From a virus, in the IMG/VR virus record IMGVR_UViG_3300036832_002130, positions 1-32,079 of that record: 32,079 bases of DNA; one strand, 5' to 3'. The translations under genes and the position numbers were made by a program. The notes below the pieces were generated by a model. The model did no database searches and was not told the origin of the DNA. It worked only from the letters and a program-made list of their open reading frames with translations. Shown here piece after piece: positions 1 to 7,868 of the stretch; within the stretch, counting starts at the first letter, position 1; each line of letters begins with the position of its first letter.

Positions 1-276
1 GTGACATCAGAATTACTAAATACGATAGGTTTGAGCTCTAATATCATCGGTGTGATTCTAATTTTTTTCTTTGGTTTACCTCAACCATCACATAATGAAG
101 GTATGTCAATTGGGATAGGGGAGAATACTGTCTTAGCTGATGGGACACGAGTTAAAGATATAATGGCGAGGGTCAGAAGGAGGAAGGCTATCTATAAATG
201 TTTCGCCTTCTTAGCACTTTGCTTAATGCTTATTGGTTTCATTTTGCAACTATTAGCGCTTTGGGCTTACAAGTGA
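1..276 (+). CDS. small two-helix membrane protein (putative moron)
   Basis: The gene encodes 91 residues with a GTG first codon at the window edge, so the true start could lie further left. There is a hydrophobic helix at about residues 8-27, a polar loop with a VLADGTRVKD stretch and a basic RVRRRK patch, and a second helix at about 66-88. It is AT-rich compared with the tail genes and lies on the opposite strand to ogr. It sits between ogr and the expected attachment site and ends at a bidirectional terminator shared with ogr. I do not recognise a named family. The architecture fits a small inner-membrane moron such as a superinfection-exclusion protein, but that is inference from position. 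It could also be a host gene next to the integration site. Confidence 0.6.
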   Translation: MTSELLNTIGLSSNIIGVILIFFFGLPQPSHNEGMSIGIGENTVLADGTRVKDIMARVRRRKAIYKCFAFLALCLMLIGFILQLLALWAYK

Positions 277-305
277 TTAATGATGTTTCCTGACACTTCT
301 AAAAT

Positions 306-335
306 AGGCCCCATATTTACGGGGCTTCGTCTTTG
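306..335. terminator. bidirectional intrinsic terminator
   Basis: Stem 306-312 pairs with 321-327 (core GCCCC/GGGGC) around an 8-nt AT-rich loop. On plus it is followed by TTCGTCTTT. On minus the hairpin is followed by TATTTT. It lies between the convergent ends of the 91-aa gene and ogr and can end both transcripts. Confidence 0.75.
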
Positions 336-336
336 G

Positions 337-558
337 TCACATCCAAGCAATTTGTTGCTGCCCTGTCGACGTCGGGTGAGGTTTAGCTGGCTTCACTTCG
401 CCCGGCTTAACGATGTAGCGCTCGACCGTTTCCGTCGTGACGAACGTGCAACTGCAATTAATGTTTGTGCACTGGTGATAACGTTCCTTTGTCGTGTCAG
501 TAAAATAACGACTGGTACGAGCATGAGCGGCTGTATGGCATAACGGACAATGGAACAT
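337..558 (-). CDS. ogr: Ogr/Delta late transcription activator
   Basis: Ogr is the zinc-binding activator of phage late promoters. It binds dyads centred about 55 bp upstream of the start and contacts the RNA polymerase alpha subunit. The 73-aa product has the family zinc site C-x2-C-x22-C-x4-C (CPLC ... CTNINC) and the conserved ARTSRY and TTKERYHQC segments, close to P2 Ogr as I remember it. The ATG at 558 was chosen because GAGGTG lies at proper spacing before it and the product then starts MFHCPLC as in P2. The GTG nine bases earlier overlaps that ribosome site. It is last in the late tail operon, after D, and also has its own candidate promoter. Confidence 0.96.
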   Translation of the reverse strand: MFHCPLCHTAAHARTSRYFTDTTKERYHQCTNINCSCTFVTTETVERYIVKPGEVKPAKPHPTSTGQQQIAWM

Positions 559-591
559 TTTTATCACCTCATCTAATGATTTAATGACGCC

Positions 592-620
592 ATTTTATCC
601 ATTAAATATATATAAAACAA
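592..620 (-). promoter_or_regulatory. candidate ogr promoter
   Basis: In the D-ogr gap the minus strand has TTGTTT (615-620), a 17-bp very AT-rich spacer and TAAAAT (592-597). This predicts a start near 585 and a leader of about 27 nt before the ogr ATG. It would let ogr be expressed independently of readthrough from D. Confidence 0.5.
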
Positions 621-638
621 ACAGATACATGGCATTTA

Positions 639-1814
639 TCATTCATCCGTTTCGGCTGCATACTCTACATCCGAAAGCCTTACCTCGAGCTCTACGCCCG
701 TCGTGAAGCCGTTATTATTGAGATTGTGGGTCACCTTACTGATTAACCACGCCTGCTCGTCTATGACGCGCTTAAAGCCTGATACCTTCACCGGCATTTC
801 AGGATAAATATCGGCCCGGCCGGTCGCGAGGCTGATTGAAAATTCCGCGACTCCACGCTGCAATTTATCCCACTTCGCCTGAGCCGCCCGGATAGCCTGC
901 GCTTTTGACGCGTAAATCGTGGTCATCGCGAAAACATTATCCGCTTCGCCTGCCATATACTCTCCCTCGCGGGCTTCCTGCTCTTTCTGTTTTTTGGCCC
1001 TTGCCACACTGCTGACCGGCTGAGCCTTTGGATGCTGGAGCGCCCGAAGATGCTGCTCTTTTGGCTTGCGCTTCAGCGTCACTTTTTGCGCCTGCTTTTG
1101 AGGTTTCGGGTCTTTGGTATGCAGCCATTTCGCCGTCACGCCGGTATACGCTCCCCGGTCAGCAATAGCGAACTGATGCCGGTCTCCGTCACTGCGTTCA
1201 ATGCTGGTTTGAGGGATTATTTTTCCGCTGGCTGTCGTACCGCTCCCGGCTTTCAGCATCAGCAGTTTTCCTGCCTTGACCGATACCGCCCCGCCGTTTC
1301 GCTCGGCGAGGCGTGTCAAAAATACCGCGTCTGATTCCTGCGACTGGTCAATGTGTGGGATTGGGATCCCCGCGAGCGATGGCACCACGCTGGCTGTCAG
1401 CTTGTTACGGGCAGCAATGGCCTCTACCACTGCTCCGAGCGTGGTGTCATGCCATGATTCCTCCCGACGTGAATTGAGCGTACCGCGAAAATCCGCACTC
1501 CGCGCACGCAGCGTCACCGTATCCGGTGCGCCGTGATGCTCCACCTCGTCGACGGTAAAATCCCCCTTGCCCACCAGGGCAAATCCTTTCCAGCCGAGAT
1601 ACAGCGACAATACCGCGCCGCGTACCGGCAGCTCGACAAGGCCGTCGGTATCGTCGAGCTCAATGTCGAGCTGGTCAGCTTCAAATCCACGATTGTCCGT
1701 CATCGTCAGATTAATCAGCCGGTCACTGATATTACCGGTGATGTCCTGACTGTTGAGGGTCAGCATAAACGCAGGTGTCAGCGTGGCACCTGCGCCGGTC
1801 ACAATATCCGGCAC
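639..1814 (-). CDS. D: late control protein D, baseplate hub
   Basis: The 391-aa product matches the P2 gpD family (387 aa in P2). It is the tail hub, equivalent to T4 gp27, on which the spike V sits. The N-terminus (PDIVTGAG...TPAFMLTLN), the LGWKG strand and the DTVTLRARSADFRGTLNSRREESWH segment are family hallmarks. A lysine/glutamine-rich linker spans about residues 233-285. It follows U by a 2-bp gap and is the last structural gene of the FI-D late operon. Confidence 0.95.
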   Translation of the reverse strand: MPDIVTGAGATLTPAFMLTLNSQDITGNISDRLINLTMTDNRGFEADQLDIELDDTDGLVELPVRGAVLSLYLGWKGFALVGKGDFTVDEVEHHGAPDTVTLRARSADFRGTLNSRREESWHDTTLGAVVEAIAARNKLTASVVPSLAGIPIPHIDQSQESDAVFLTRLAERNGGAVSVKAGKLLMLKAGSGTTASGKIIPQTSIERSDGDRHQFAIADRGAYTGVTAKWLHTKDPKPQKQAQKVTLKRKPKEQHLRALQHPKAQPVSSVARAKKQKEQEAREGEYMAGEADNVFAMTTIYASKAQAIRAAQAKWDKLQRGVAEFSISLATGRADIYPEMPVKVSGFKRVIDEQAWLISKVTHNLNNNGFTTGVELEVRLSDVEYAAETDE

Positions 1815-1816
1815 GG

Positions 1817-2281
1817 TTAACCTCCTGCCTGTGAGAGCAAATTACCCGCCCGGCCGACCAGAGATTCGGCCTGTTTCCCGATATCACCGTAGAGGGCAAC
1901 GAGCGAGTCATCGACGCGGGTCAGTGACAGCGTAAAGCTGATTTTCCGGGGGGAACCATCGGCAAAAAATACGCTCCCCGTTTCACTCACGTTATTGATA
2001 ACGAACATCCCGTAAATCATCCCGATGCCGGAGATGAGTGGCCACGCGCGCCCCTCATCTGCCATCTTATACAGCGCCAGCATCGACAGCGTGCCGCCGG
2101 TCAGTTCGGGGTATAACTCACCTGTGAGCGTGATTTTTTCCTCACCGGGGCCGAGGAACTGAAACGCATCGCGCTTCCCGACACGGGCGTTCGACGGCCA
2201 GCGATAATCCGCACTGCGTTGCAGATTTTGAAACGGGACCGTCTGGCGCATAAAAACAAACATTCCAAGAGCAAGCATCAT
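1817..2281 (-). CDS. U: tail protein U (tail terminator)
   Basis: The 154-aa product is P2 gpU, which caps and stabilises the tail tube. Recognisable segments are the start MMLALGMFVFMRQTVPFQ, DYRWPSN, GKRDAFQFLGPGEE and a C-terminal GDIGKQAESL. The ATG at 2281 follows GGAG at good spacing. It is packed between T (11 bp upstream) and D. Confidence 0.95.
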   Translation of the reverse strand: MMLALGMFVFMRQTVPFQNLQRSADYRWPSNARVGKRDAFQFLGPGEEKITLTGELYPELTGGTLSMLALYKMADEGRAWPLISGIGMIYGMFVINNVSETGSVFFADGSPRKISFTLSLTRVDDSLVALYGDIGKQAESLVGRAGNLLSQAGG

Positions 2282-2292
2282 CGTCAGACTCC

Positions 2293-4731
2293 TTAATCAT
2301 GCATCATGCTGGCACGGGCTTTGGCGCGCTTGTTGCGATCATATTTTTCGAGCGCATCCTGTAGCTGGTTCCCGAGCGCACCGCCCGGTGCACCGCCCTG
2401 CAAATTAATCTGGTACGTCGGGCTACTCTGGTCGACATAAGTGCGCGGAGCCGGAGCGGTGACCGGGGTATACGCCTGATAGCCACCGGGTGAACGGGTC
2501 GCCGGGATATACCCGCCTCCCTGACTGACCGGCGGTATGTTGGCGGGGGCAGTATCGAGGGAATGTGATTCCTTTTTTACGAGGCCAAGCTTTTCGAGGA
2601 TCACATCGAGACCGCCGCGCAGCTTGTTGAAGATGTTCAGCGGTAACATCAGCGCATCGGCCAGTGCCTGACCGAATACCACCCCGGCATTTTTGCAGCT
2701 ATCCAGCGTGTCCTGTGTGGCTTTCACCGGTGCAACAAGGTCCTTAAACCACTGCCACACGGCGCTGAGCTTCTGCCCGAGACTGTCAAAAACCGGGGCC
2801 AGAGGCGCAAACATTTCACCGACGGGAGAAAAAGCCGCAATAAGGCCCTGCACCACCCCCGAGAAAAAGGCGCTGATGGGCTCCCAGTATTTACGGATAA
2901 GCAATGCCCCGGCGACAACCGCCGCCACGACGGCCACAATCGGCCACGTAACCGCGCCGAGCGCGGCAACAATCACCGCCCCAGCCGTTGAAAACACCGC
3001 ACCCAGCAGGCCAGCCGCTGCAATAACGGCATTTATCCCGGCGATAACCGGCCATGCAATCAGGCCAATACCGCCCAAAATCCCAATCAGAGCCAGTGCG
3101 CCAGTCACGATGTTAAACAGGGTCTTTGTCAGTTCAGGGTTGGCCTTCGTCCATGCGGCCACAGTACCCAGCCATTCCGTCGCCGAACGGGTCAGTTTTC
3201 GCAGGGCCGAATCTTCTTTCTCGAAGACTTCAATTTGCAGGTCTTCCCACGCCGACTGGAGGTTTTTTAAATCCCCGTCGAGGTTGTCGGTCTGAATTTT
3301 TGCGATGAGCTCAGTGGTGCCGGTGGCGTTTTTAATCTCGCTGCGTTTTTTATCGAGCGAGCCATCACCGGCAGCGGCGACAAGCTTAATCGCGCCTTTC
3401 ATAGCCTCTTCACCGAAAATCACCTTGAGGTATTCGCCAGTTTCAGCGGTACCGAGTTTGTTTTTCACAAACGAGCGATTAATCGATTTGAGGATCTGCT
3501 CCACCGGCAGCATGTTGCCTTTGGAGTCGCGGGTTTTGACACCGAGCTCGGCAATCGCTTCAACGGCTTTTCCCATCGGGGCCTGAAGCCGGTTAAAGAT
3601 GGCGCTCGCGCCGGTACCCGCCATCGAGCCCTTGATCCCGTTATCCGCCATAATCCCGAGCATCGCGGTCGTATCTTCGATGCTTGCCCCTGCCGCCTCA
3701 GCCACGGGCGCAACATACTTCATCGCCTCACCGAGCTCGATAAGGCCGGTATTGGATGACGTAAAACCTTTTGTCATCACGTCAGCGACACGCTGAATTT
3801 CCGTCGTCGGCAGGTTAAAGGCCGATTGCATGTTCGTGATGATGTCGGCCGCTTCGGCAATGTCCACATCTGCCGCGAGACTCAGGTTAACCGTGGAACC
3901 AGTCGCGGCCAGTACGTCATCTGCTTTGTAGCCTGAGCGGGCAAGCGTGGTCTGCGTCCGGGCAACATCACTCGGTGCAAATGCCGTGCTTGCGCCAATA
4001 TCGCGGGCCTGCTTACGGATCTGCGCCAGTTTGTCATCACTTTTTTCCAGACCAAGGATCGCCTGTGTGCCGGACATCTGTTTATCAAAACCGATGCCCG
4101 GTGCGATAAACCGTGATGCACCGTACAGACCCGCCGTCGCGACACCGACCCCGGCCATGCCAGCATTGCGTGCCCCGGCCGCGAATTTTTGCCCGGACTC
4201 ATAGCGGGATTTCACGGCCGACAGTTTTGCCTGCTGCGCACTGACGCGCGCCAGCGCATCGCGCTGACGATTGAGCTGTGTGGTGGTCTCACTGATGGAG
4301 GTTTTAAGACGACGCTCATCACCCGACAGCGTGCGGGTACGGATGCCCACCTGCTGTAGTTCGCTGCGCTGGCGCTGTACCGAGACACGCAGACTGTTGT
4401 ATTTCGTTTGCAGTTCAGACGCAGCGCGCTTCGCCGTCTCCAGTGCCTGAGCCTGCGCCCGCGTTGGGGCTGTCGTGTTCCTGAACTGCACCGCCAGTGC
4501 GGCTGCTTCCTGTTTCGCTTTAGCGAGCGACTGACCCGTTACCGCCAGTTGTGCACTGGCCTTCCGAAAGCCCTCGATGCGGGATGCCTGACCGTTCAGA
4601 TCGCGTAACGACTTCTGCGTCGAGAGAATATCCCCCGACAGCGTTTTGCTCGCGGTCTGTATGGATTTAAACGGCCGGGTTGCCTGGTCGACCGCTTTCA
4701 GCAGCACTTCGAGTTTAAGGTTATTACTCAT
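2293..4731 (-). CDS. T: tail tape measure protein T
   Basis: The 812-aa product is the tape measure that sets tail length (P2 gpT is about 815 aa). An N-terminal coiled-coil region (about 1-175, rich in Q, R, K, A) is followed by a TP901-type core domain (about 200-450). A strongly hydrophobic region of A, V, G and I follows at about 535-610, and the C-terminus is Pro/Gly-rich. The gene starts inside the end of E' (8-nt overlap, ATGAGTAA), the conserved P2 arrangement. Confidence 0.96.
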   Translation of the reverse strand: MSNNLKLEVLLKAVDQATRPFKSIQTASKTLSGDILSTQKSLRDLNGQASRIEGFRKASAQLAVTGQSLAKAKQEAAALAVQFRNTTAPTRAQAQALETAKRAASELQTKYNSLRVSVQRQRSELQQVGIRTRTLSGDERRLKTSISETTTQLNRQRDALARVSAQQAKLSAVKSRYESGQKFAAGARNAGMAGVGVATAGLYGASRFIAPGIGFDKQMSGTQAILGLEKSDDKLAQIRKQARDIGASTAFAPSDVARTQTTLARSGYKADDVLAATGSTVNLSLAADVDIAEAADIITNMQSAFNLPTTEIQRVADVMTKGFTSSNTGLIELGEAMKYVAPVAEAAGASIEDTTAMLGIMADNGIKGSMAGTGASAIFNRLQAPMGKAVEAIAELGVKTRDSKGNMLPVEQILKSINRSFVKNKLGTAETGEYLKVIFGEEAMKGAIKLVAAAGDGSLDKKRSEIKNATGTTELIAKIQTDNLDGDLKNLQSAWEDLQIEVFEKEDSALRKLTRSATEWLGTVAAWTKANPELTKTLFNIVTGALALIGILGGIGLIAWPVIAGINAVIAAAGLLGAVFSTAGAVIVAALGAVTWPIVAVVAAVVAGALLIRKYWEPISAFFSGVVQGLIAAFSPVGEMFAPLAPVFDSLGQKLSAVWQWFKDLVAPVKATQDTLDSCKNAGVVFGQALADALMLPLNIFNKLRGGLDVILEKLGLVKKESHSLDTAPANIPPVSQGGGYIPATRSPGGYQAYTPVTAPAPRTYVDQSSPTYQINLQGGAPGGALGNQLQDALEKYDRNKRAKARASMMHD

Positions 4732-5160
4732 TCGTGTTCCCGCTTCGCTGGAGCGCCTTTTCGCGCCATGTGACGAGCTCGGTGAGACTCATCGGAAAGA
4801 GCTCTGATGGCCCCCAGTGAAAAATCACTGCAACGTCGGCCATCAGGTCATCGACCGTAAAATTTGCCCCGAAATTTAAGCCGCCGAACTCGGCGACAAA
4901 AAACCGACCACCTCACCGGCAAAGCTCAGCAGGTCAGGCAGCTCCAGCGCGGCGACTTCCTGCTCGGTCAGGGTCGGCAGGGTCATGCGTGGCAGTACCT
5001 TAATCAGCGCATCAACGTCTGAGTTAGCCACCGCCGCCAGACCGACACCGCGTAAGGTTCCGGCCGTGGGTTTCAGAAGAGTGACTTCTGTGATTTCGGT
5101 TTCACCGCGCTGGATGGCTTTTACCAGGGTAATGACGTTTGGGTTTTCAGCTTTTTTCAT
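4724..5160 (-). CDS. E+E': tail assembly chaperone E+E' by -1 frameshift
   Basis: Ribosomes that slip -1 on the T TTT TTG heptamer (4897-4903) leave the E frame and read on to the TAA at 4724-4726. The shifted frame encodes a tail ending TWREKALQRSGNTNE, the P2 E' type of C-terminus, with the family FHWGPSELFPMSLTEL motif. Long-tailed phages make such a minor fusion at a fixed ratio to chaperone the tape measure. The shifted frame has no stop between the slip site and the T start. Confidence 0.92.
4876..5160 (-). CDS. E: tail assembly protein E
   Basis: This is the unshifted 94-aa product, the abundant partner of E+E'. The conserved family core is AIQRGETEITEVTLLKP followed by a helical region and VVGFL. 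It is cotranscribed after FII and before T. Confidence 0.93.
   Translation of the reverse strand: MKKAENPNVITLVKAIQRGETEITEVTLLKPTAGTLRGVGLAAVANSDVDALIKVLPRMTLPTLTEQEVAALELPDLLSFAGEVVGFLSPSSAA
4897..4903 (-). other. programmed -1 frameshift slippery site
   Basis: The minus strand reads (GG)T TTT TTG in the E frame at codons Gly-Phe-Leu, seven codons before the E stop codon. This is the slippery heptamer known for P2 E/E'. Slippage joins E to the 4724-4900 reading frame. Confidence 0.9.
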
Positions 5161-5221
5161 GGGTTCTCTTTCTCATTCGGTATTCAGGGATGCCCGGCCA
5201 GCGGCGCTGACCGGGTAAAAA

Positions 5222-5740
5222 TTACAGACCGATATTGCGGCGATGCTCCGCGAGGCGGTCGACGCCGTTGACCTTTTCAATCAGGTTGACCGTGTCGATT
5301 TCGATAAGCTCTTTGCCGTTACAGGTGAGCTTGTAATAGGTGCAGTCCATCGCGATTTTGGATGTCGCGACCTCGCCCTGTTTGGCCTCGCCGGTGTCGA
5401 CTTCTTTCTGACGACCACGCAACACCACCTCAACCGGCACGGTCGCGCCGGTGTCGTCGCGCTGGTAGGAGCCCGAAAAGCGCAGCGGCACCGCAGAAGC
5501 ATTCGCAGCGCCATAGAGTGACCAGATGACGTCATCCGGGAAACCGCCGGTGGAAAACTCCGCCGCCAGGGCGTCATCATCGAGGCCGAGGTCAATCGAG
5601 GCAGAGCCATTCATCCCGCCGCCGCGGTACTTTTCGAGTTTGCGGGTCAGTTTGGGCAGCGTCATCGACTGAACGACCCCGAGGAAACTCGTGCCGTCGA
5701 TAAACAGGTTCATGAGCTTTAACGTACGCGGTAATGCCAT
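5222..5740 (-). CDS. FII: major tail tube protein FII
   Basis: The 172-aa product has the same length as P2 FII and forms the inner tail tube. Segments such as LPKLTRKLEKYRGGGMNGS, FSGSYQRDDTGATV, GRQKEVDTGE and the C-terminal NGVDRLAEHRRNIGL identify it. It follows the sheath gene FI by 12 bp. Confidence 0.97.
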   Translation of the reverse strand: MALPRTLKLMNLFIDGTSFLGVVQSMTLPKLTRKLEKYRGGGMNGSASIDLGLDDDALAAEFSTGGFPDDVIWSLYGAANASAVPLRFSGSYQRDDTGATVPVEVVLRGRQKEVDTGEAKQGEVATSKIAMDCTYYKLTCNGKELIEIDTVNLIEKVNGVDRLAEHRRNIGL

Positions 5741-5752
5741 GATTCAGGCTCC

Positions 5753-6943
5753 TTATTGGCTGTTCACAGACGAGATGAGATCCACCAGGTATTTATCGGT
5801 GATGCGCTGACGCAGGGTCAGATTTTCCAGCGGTGGTACCGGCGTGTAGTCGTAATCGAGGTACAGCTTCCCGGCTTTCAGCGTCTCTTCATCGTTGGCG
5901 TTGTCGTCAAACCAGCAGGTGGCATCGACGATATAGCCGTTGCTTTTCAGCTCGCGGAATTTGGCATTGATGCCATCGATGATGTCGCGAATGATCGTGG
6001 CGGTAATCGGTTTATCCACCGCCCACATGTGCGCCTCTGCCATCGTGTCGGCGATGACCTGCGCGGTACGGGTGTAGTTTTCAAACTGGAATAGCGGGTC
6101 ATCTGAGCAGGTGCGGTTGCCCCAGAAGCGAAAACCGTCTTTGCGGATAAGCGTGGTTACGCCCGCTTTATTGAGCAAATCGGCATCGGTGCCGGATTCC
6201 TGTAAATCCCAGTACACCGAGGCACTGATACCGGTGACACCATTCACGCCGACGTTCGACAGGGTTTTGTGCCAGCCAGTGTCATTGTCGATTTTCGCAC
6301 GCAGACCGAGTGCGCGCGCGGTGGCATAAGCGGTTTCAGTGGCACTGGTGGTGGTATTCCATGACAGGAAATCCGGCCAGATAACCATCAGCTCGCGGGC
6401 GCTGAAATTGTCACGATACTTGATGGCATCAGACAGGGTTTTGCAGCCCCACGCCGAGACATACCCGAACGCACGCAACTTCTGCGCCACCGGTACAAGG
6501 GCGGTCGCGACGTCCTGTGAATCCAGTCCCGGCACGCCGAGAATGCGCGGCTTCACGCCGGTGACGGCGCTTGCCGTCAGCAGCGCTTTCAGCCCGGTGT
6601 ATTTCCCGTTCTCATCGGTGGTACCGATGATATTGGAAATCGTCTGCGCCTGTGCCGCCTCTTCGTCGTCGCCGGTGCCCTCTTCGACACGCACGACGAT
6701 AATCACCGGCTTTGACTGGTCAGCGATGGCCTGTAACGCCGTCGCCAGCGTGCCACGGGTGCCAGCCTTACCGATGACGCTTTGCGGGTTGGTGATTAAC
6801 ACCGGCTCATTGAGCGGGAAGGTCTTTGCATCGGCGTCACTGGCCGTGCAGACCATCCCGACAATGGCGGTGGAAACCGTAGAAATGGTGCGCGTGCCGT
6901 CGTTGACCTCGACGACCTGCACGCCGTGATGAAAATCAGTCAT
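5753..6943 (-). CDS. FI: contractile tail sheath protein FI
   Basis: The 396-aa product is the sheath protein and first gene of the FI-FII-E-T-U-D late operon. The ATG at 6943 gives MTDFHHGVQVVEVNDGTR, the P2-like start, and the same length as P2 FI. It is preceded by CGGAG at 8 nt. An in-frame ATG 33 bases upstream (6976) is less likely. Family segments include TAIVGMVCTASDADAKTFPLN and the C-terminal DYTPVPPLENLTLRQRITD. Confidence 0.97.
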   Translation of the reverse strand: MTDFHHGVQVVEVNDGTRTISTVSTAIVGMVCTASDADAKTFPLNEPVLITNPQSVIGKAGTRGTLATALQAIADQSKPVIIVVRVEEGTGDDEEAAQAQTISNIIGTTDENGKYTGLKALLTASAVTGVKPRILGVPGLDSQDVATALVPVAQKLRAFGYVSAWGCKTLSDAIKYRDNFSARELMVIWPDFLSWNTTTSATETAYATARALGLRAKIDNDTGWHKTLSNVGVNGVTGISASVYWDLQESGTDADLLNKAGVTTLIRKDGFRFWGNRTCSDDPLFQFENYTRTAQVIADTMAEAHMWAVDKPITATIIRDIIDGINAKFRELKSNGYIVDATCWFDDNANDEETLKAGKLYLDYDYTPVPPLENLTLRQRITDKYLVDLISSVNSQ

Positions 6944-7010
6944 CCGTTTAACTCCGTTGAGTGGGGTGACTGACATTGTCCGGGGGCGACGTGGGCGGGG
7001 CTATGTGTAC

Positions 7011-7036
7011 GGGTTGGTCTGACGCTGGTACAACCC
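7011..7036 (-). promoter_or_regulatory. candidate Ogr-dependent late promoter element upstream of FI (PF)
   Basis: An imperfect dyad with arms GGGTTG and CAACCC contains TGT-N12-CCA on the minus strand, one base from the known Ogr/Delta consensus TGT-N12-ACA. Its centre at 7023.5 places a -55-type start near 6968, about 25 nt before the FI ATG. The -10 region is poor, as expected for an activated promoter. Confidence 0.6.
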
Positions 7037-7049
7037 GGGGAAATATTAC

Positions 7050-7115
7050 GATCGTTTTCAGCGATCAATCCCGCCGGTATCGATCGTTAATACCCATTAT
7101 CAATAGGGGAATAAT
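7050..7115 (+). promoter_or_regulatory. candidate promoter of the 39-aa gene, with three GATC sites
   Basis: TTAATA (7087-7092), a 17-bp spacer and AATAAT (7110-7115) form a plausible weak sigma-70 promoter. Three GATC Dam sites (7050, 7063, 7082) lie directly upstream within 36 bp. Two of them are part of an 8-bp direct repeat CGATCGTT (7049-7056 and 7081-7088). Confidence 0.35.
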
Positions 7116-7150
7116 GCCGCTATCGTTTCGCCATCAATGAGGGCGTAAAC

Positions 7151-7270
7151 ATGACGTATTTACTGTGGATTGTGGGCGGTGTGCTCGCGTGGGGGGCAGT
7201 CGGTTTTATCTGGTGCCACTGGTTCGCGGATGACGACGATGACGAATATCAGGAATGTCCGTATGAATAA
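7151..7270 (+). CDS. 39-aa membrane microprotein (moron)
   Basis: A short ORF with ATG at 7151 and GAGG about 8 nt upstream encodes one transmembrane helix (about residues 3-24, rich in Trp, Gly, Val and Leu). The C-terminal tail is very acidic (FADDDDDEYQ ECPYE). It lies on the opposite strand between G and FI, where P2 has the lysogenic-conversion gene Z/fun. It has its own ribosome site, a candidate promoter and a terminator overlapping its stop codon, which supports a real, separately expressed gene. Function is unknown. The anchored acidic tail could be a decoy or an inhibitor of an inner-membrane process. Confidence 0.6.
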   Translation: MTYLLWIVGGVLAWGAVGFIWCHWFADDDDDEYQECPYE

Positions 7271-7294
7271 GCCCGCGACGCGGGCTTCATTTTT
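7269..7294. terminator. intrinsic terminator between moron and G
   Basis: GCCCG (7271-7275) and CGGGC (7281-7285), extended by AA/TT, form a tight hairpin followed on plus by CATTTTT. It begins in the stop codon of the 39-aa gene and lies immediately after G on the other strand. It can act in both directions, better on plus. Confidence 0.8.
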
Positions 7295-7868
7295 ATGCGC
7301 CCGGGGATGACGGCCAGCTCACATCCAGCGCATCTTCCGGTTCCACCCGGTTAATCAGCACCCGGTATTTTTTCCATTCCGTCAGTCTCACCTGCTCCTC
7401 ATCCGTCGCCATCCCCAGCTCAACCGCATCCTCGAGGGTGCTGATGGTGAGCGTGGCGGCATGCGTCAGCCGGGTCTTTTCTTCCCGTGCAAAGGCAATC
7501 GCGGCATCACGCTCAGCGTCAGTGTCACTTTCCCAGCCCTTGCCATCCCATTTCATATACGGCCCGTGCGGTGCAACCGATGTAACACCTGACGGCAATG
7601 CGCCCGGCTCAGTAATAAACACCGGTTCACCTGTCGTGGTATCAAACACTGCCTCACCGCGATGGTCTTCCACCTGACGCCATGTTTCACCGTTAAAAAT
7701 CGCCACGTTGCCGGGCAAAACGTCCGGCGGCGCAATATGGGTGCAGTCAGCCGGTAATCCGGTATGCGCCGGGAGATACGCATCCCCGATGCCAATAAAC
7801 TCACGCGTATCGGCCCGCAGGTTATAGACCTTAATGGTGCGGTCACGGGGAGAGAATTTGAACGTCAT
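7293..7868 (-). CDS. G: tail fibre assembly chaperone G
   Basis: The 191-aa product belongs to the Caudo_TAP tail-fibre assembly family, which folds the C-terminus of the fibre H. Its C-terminal LTEWKKYRVLINRVEPEDALDVSWP is the family signature. The N-terminal KVYNLRADTREFIG is also typical. It overlaps the H stop by one base (TAATG), so the two are translationally coupled. Confidence 0.92.
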   Translation of the reverse strand: MTFKFSPRDRTIKVYNLRADTREFIGIGDAYLPAHTGLPADCTHIAPPDVLPGNVAIFNGETWRQVEDHRGEAVFDTTTGEPVFITEPGALPSGVTSVAPHGPYMKWDGKGWESDTDAERDAAIAFAREEKTRLTHAATLTISTLEDAVELGMATDEEQVRLTEWKKYRVLINRVEPEDALDVSWPSSPGA

